Below are positions 44,232-45,193 of a stretch of 45,193 nucleotides of DNA, in pieces. The translations under genes were made by a program, and so were the position numbers. The stretch is from Tissierellia bacterium (GTDB lineage Bacteria; Bacillota; Clostridia; Tissierellales; Sedimentibacteraceae), in NCBI GenBank assembly GCA_012843025.1, contig DURT01000067.1:1-45193 (forward strand), read 5' to 3'. A model generated the notes under the pieces. The model was given only the letters and a program-made list of their open reading frames with translations, was not told the DNA's origin and searched no databases. Numbering within the stretch: position 1 is the first letter of the stretch; each line of letters starts with the position of its first letter.

Positions 44232-44282
44232 ATCTGACATATATTGAATTATAAATTAAGTGAGGTGAGATATATGTCAGAT
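44232..44282 (+). repeat. 13-bp perfect inverted repeat over the small-peptide start codon
   Basis: ATCTGACATATAT (44232-44244) is exactly reversed and complemented at 44270-44282, which contains the ATG at 44274-44276. The 25-base loop holds the GAGGTGAG ribosome binding site. As RNA it would hide the start codon; as DNA it would be an operator with half-sites 38 bases apart. A possible promoter (TTTACT 44226-44231, TATAAA 44250-44255, 18-base spacing) has the left arm in its spacer. Confidence 0.6.
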
Positions 44283-44420
44283 GAAGTAAAAGCTACTAGT
44301 TACGGATGCTGTGACAACATAGGCGGGAATGAATGGATTGAATGGCTTATAATATTAGCGATAATATTCTTCCTATTAGGAGGAAACAGTTTCTTCGGCA
44401 GAGGGGGATGCTGCAGATAG
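44274..44420 (+). CDS. 48-residue Cys-rich membrane peptide
   Basis: This short gene encodes 48 residues starting MSDEVKATSYGCCDN. A single hydrophobic segment (about residues 21-35, starting at WIEWLIILAII) sits in the middle. A glycine-rich tail GGNSFFGRGGCCR follows, so each side of the membrane helix carries a CC pair. Small glycine/cysteine peptides with one helix occur widely in spore-forming Firmicutes and are sometimes grouped with YjcZ/SscA-like spore proteins; that link is an inference from composition. It has a good GAGGTGAG ribosome binding site and its own terminator. Confidence 0.7.
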   Translation: MSDEVKATSYGCCDNIGGNEWIEWLIILAIIFFLLGGNSFFGRGGCCR

Positions 44421-44430
44421 TACTTACCTA

Positions 44431-44456
44431 AACAGACACCACAGGGTGTCTGTTTT
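44431..44456 (+). terminator. Intrinsic terminator of the 48-residue peptide gene
   Basis: AACAGACACC (44431-44440) pairs perfectly with GGTGTCTGTT (44445-44454) around a 4-base ACAG loop; T runs to 44456. Confidence 0.85.
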
Positions 44457-44472
44457 AATAATGCAAAAAAGC

Positions 44473-44501
44473 TTGATTTTATATAAATTAGCATGTATAC
44501 T
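44473..44501 (+). promoter_or_regulatory. Promoter of serA
   Basis: TTGATT (44473-44478) and TATACT (44496-44501) are separated by exactly 17 bases, about 46 bases before the serA ATG. It follows the previous gene's terminator. Confidence 0.7.
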
Positions 44502-44546
44502 AAGCTTAATATTTCAATAAGAGGAATGCATAAATAGGAGGACGAA

Positions 44547-45193
44547 ATGTATAAAATAGCATTATTTTGTGAGATACCAGAAGATACCATGAAATTGTTT
44601 CATGAAGATAAATATCAAATAACTTATGAAGAAACATCTGACGTGGACGGAATTGTTATGAGAAGCAAGGACATACATGATATGAAGTTTTCCAAAAGAC
44701 TTAAGGCAATAGCCAGATCCGGTGCCGGAGTTAACAATATTCCCGTGGAAAGATGTTCAGAAGAAGGGATAGTTGTATTTAATGCTCCCGGTGGAAATGC
44801 CAATGCAGTATGTGAATTGACTTTTTTAGGATTGTTAATGAGTTCACGAAAAATTGTTGACAGTATAGAGTGGACAAAGAGCCTGGAAAAAGATGTGGTA
44901 GAAACCGTAGAAAAGGGTAAATCTCAATTTGTAGGTCCGGAGCTGAAAGGCAAGACCTTAGGTGTAATAGGACTAGGAAATGTGGGACACTTAGTTGCAA
45001 ATTTAGGCGTTAAATTAGGAATGGAAGTTATTGGATACGACCCATATATTTCTGTTAAAAATGCCCTGAAATTGTCCTGGGATGTTCAATATACCAATGA
45101 TATAAACGAACTGTACACAAAAAGTGACTATATTACCTTACACATACCTTATAATAATGAAACAAAGAACTATATTAACAAGGATAATATTAA
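44547..45193 (+). CDS. serA: D-3-phosphoglycerate dehydrogenase (3'-truncated by window edge)
   Basis: The frame is open to the end of the window; 215 residues are visible. The protein belongs to the 2-hydroxyacid dehydrogenase family. The N-terminal substrate-binding part has IARSGAGVNNIPVERCSEEG and VFNAPGGNANAVCELT. The NAD-binding Rossmann motif GVIGLGNVGHLVA starts at about residue 139, followed by the DPYI loop. This pattern is of SerA, the first enzyme of serine synthesis. ATG 44547 follows TAGGAGG. No serC precedes it here. Any ACT domain at the C-terminus lies outside the window. Confidence 0.9.
   Translation, partial: MYKIALFCEIPEDTMKLFHEDKYQITYEETSDVDGIVMRSKDIHDMKFSKRLKAIARSGAGVNNIPVERCSEEGIVVFNAPGGNANAVCELTFLGLLMSSRKIVDSIEWTKSLEKDVVETVEKGKSQFVGPELKGKTLGVIGLGNVGHLVANLGVKLGMEVIGYDPYISVKNALKLSWDVQYTNDINELYTKSDYITLHIPYNNETKNYINKDNI

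Overview
The window is a gene-dense, AT-rich stretch of chromosome from a low-GC, endospore-forming, Gram-positive anaerobe of the Clostridia/Tissierellia type. This rests on spoIVA at the left edge, the ylm/sepF division cluster, a PASTA-domain Ser/Thr kinase, RemA, a rhodanese-less ThiI paired with a NifS-like desulfurase, near-universal AGGAGG-type ribosome binding sites, and ATG/GTG/TTG starts. I see no phage, IS element, CRISPR array, rRNA or tRNA. No gap between genes exceeds 300 bases. The species cannot be named from sequence alone.

Layout. (1) 1-1168: 3' part of spoIVA and its terminator. (2) 1341-8207: a co-directional division/envelope/pyrimidine block: HlyD-like adaptor, yggS (ylmE), sepF, ylmG, ylmH, lspA, an RluD-type pseudouridine synthase, pyrR and a double-domain ThiF/E1-like protein. 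The divIVA gene often found between ylmH and lspA is absent. (3) 8213-9958: rqcH on the minus strand, divergent from (4) 10109-15779: yicC, remA, gmk, rpoZ, priA, def, fmt. (5) 15819-17159: a minus-strand APC amino-acid permease with its own promoter. (6) 17311-26042: rsmB, then rlmN-prpC-prkC-rsgA-rpe-thiN-asnS. (7) 26188-32462: a small membrane protein, rpmB (minus), then asp23-fakA-recG-rsmD-coaD and a coiled-coil protein. (8) 32483-33926: a minus-strand TIM-barrel protein and a divergent GNAT acetyltransferase whose promoters overlap. (9) 34033-40317: tig, clpP, clpX, lon and engB, covering protein folding and quality control. (10) 40391-45193: an orphan RsbW-type ATPase, a class IV aminotransferase, a predicted minus-strand small RNA, the nifS-like/thiI pair for 4-thiouridine, a 48-residue Cys-rich membrane peptide and the 5' part of serA.

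Most of the window is conserved housekeeping sequence: translation quality control (RsgA, RlmN, RsmB, RsmD, Def, Fmt, RqcH, Tig, ClpXP, Lon), cofactor and nucleotide metabolism (PyrR, Gmk, CoaD, ThiN, Rpe) and serine/threonine phospho-signalling (PrpC/PrkC). The items most worth a second look are: the predicted ~94-nt sRNA at 41694-41787 (minus), which has a complete promoter, a 5' hairpin with a C6 loop and a terminator; the 448-residue protein at 6861-8207, which joins a degenerate and an intact E1 domain in one chain; a 13-bp inverted repeat covering the start codon of the 48-residue peptide; face-to-face overlapping promoters near 33290; and a 24-bp perfect palindrome across the rpoZ stop codon.
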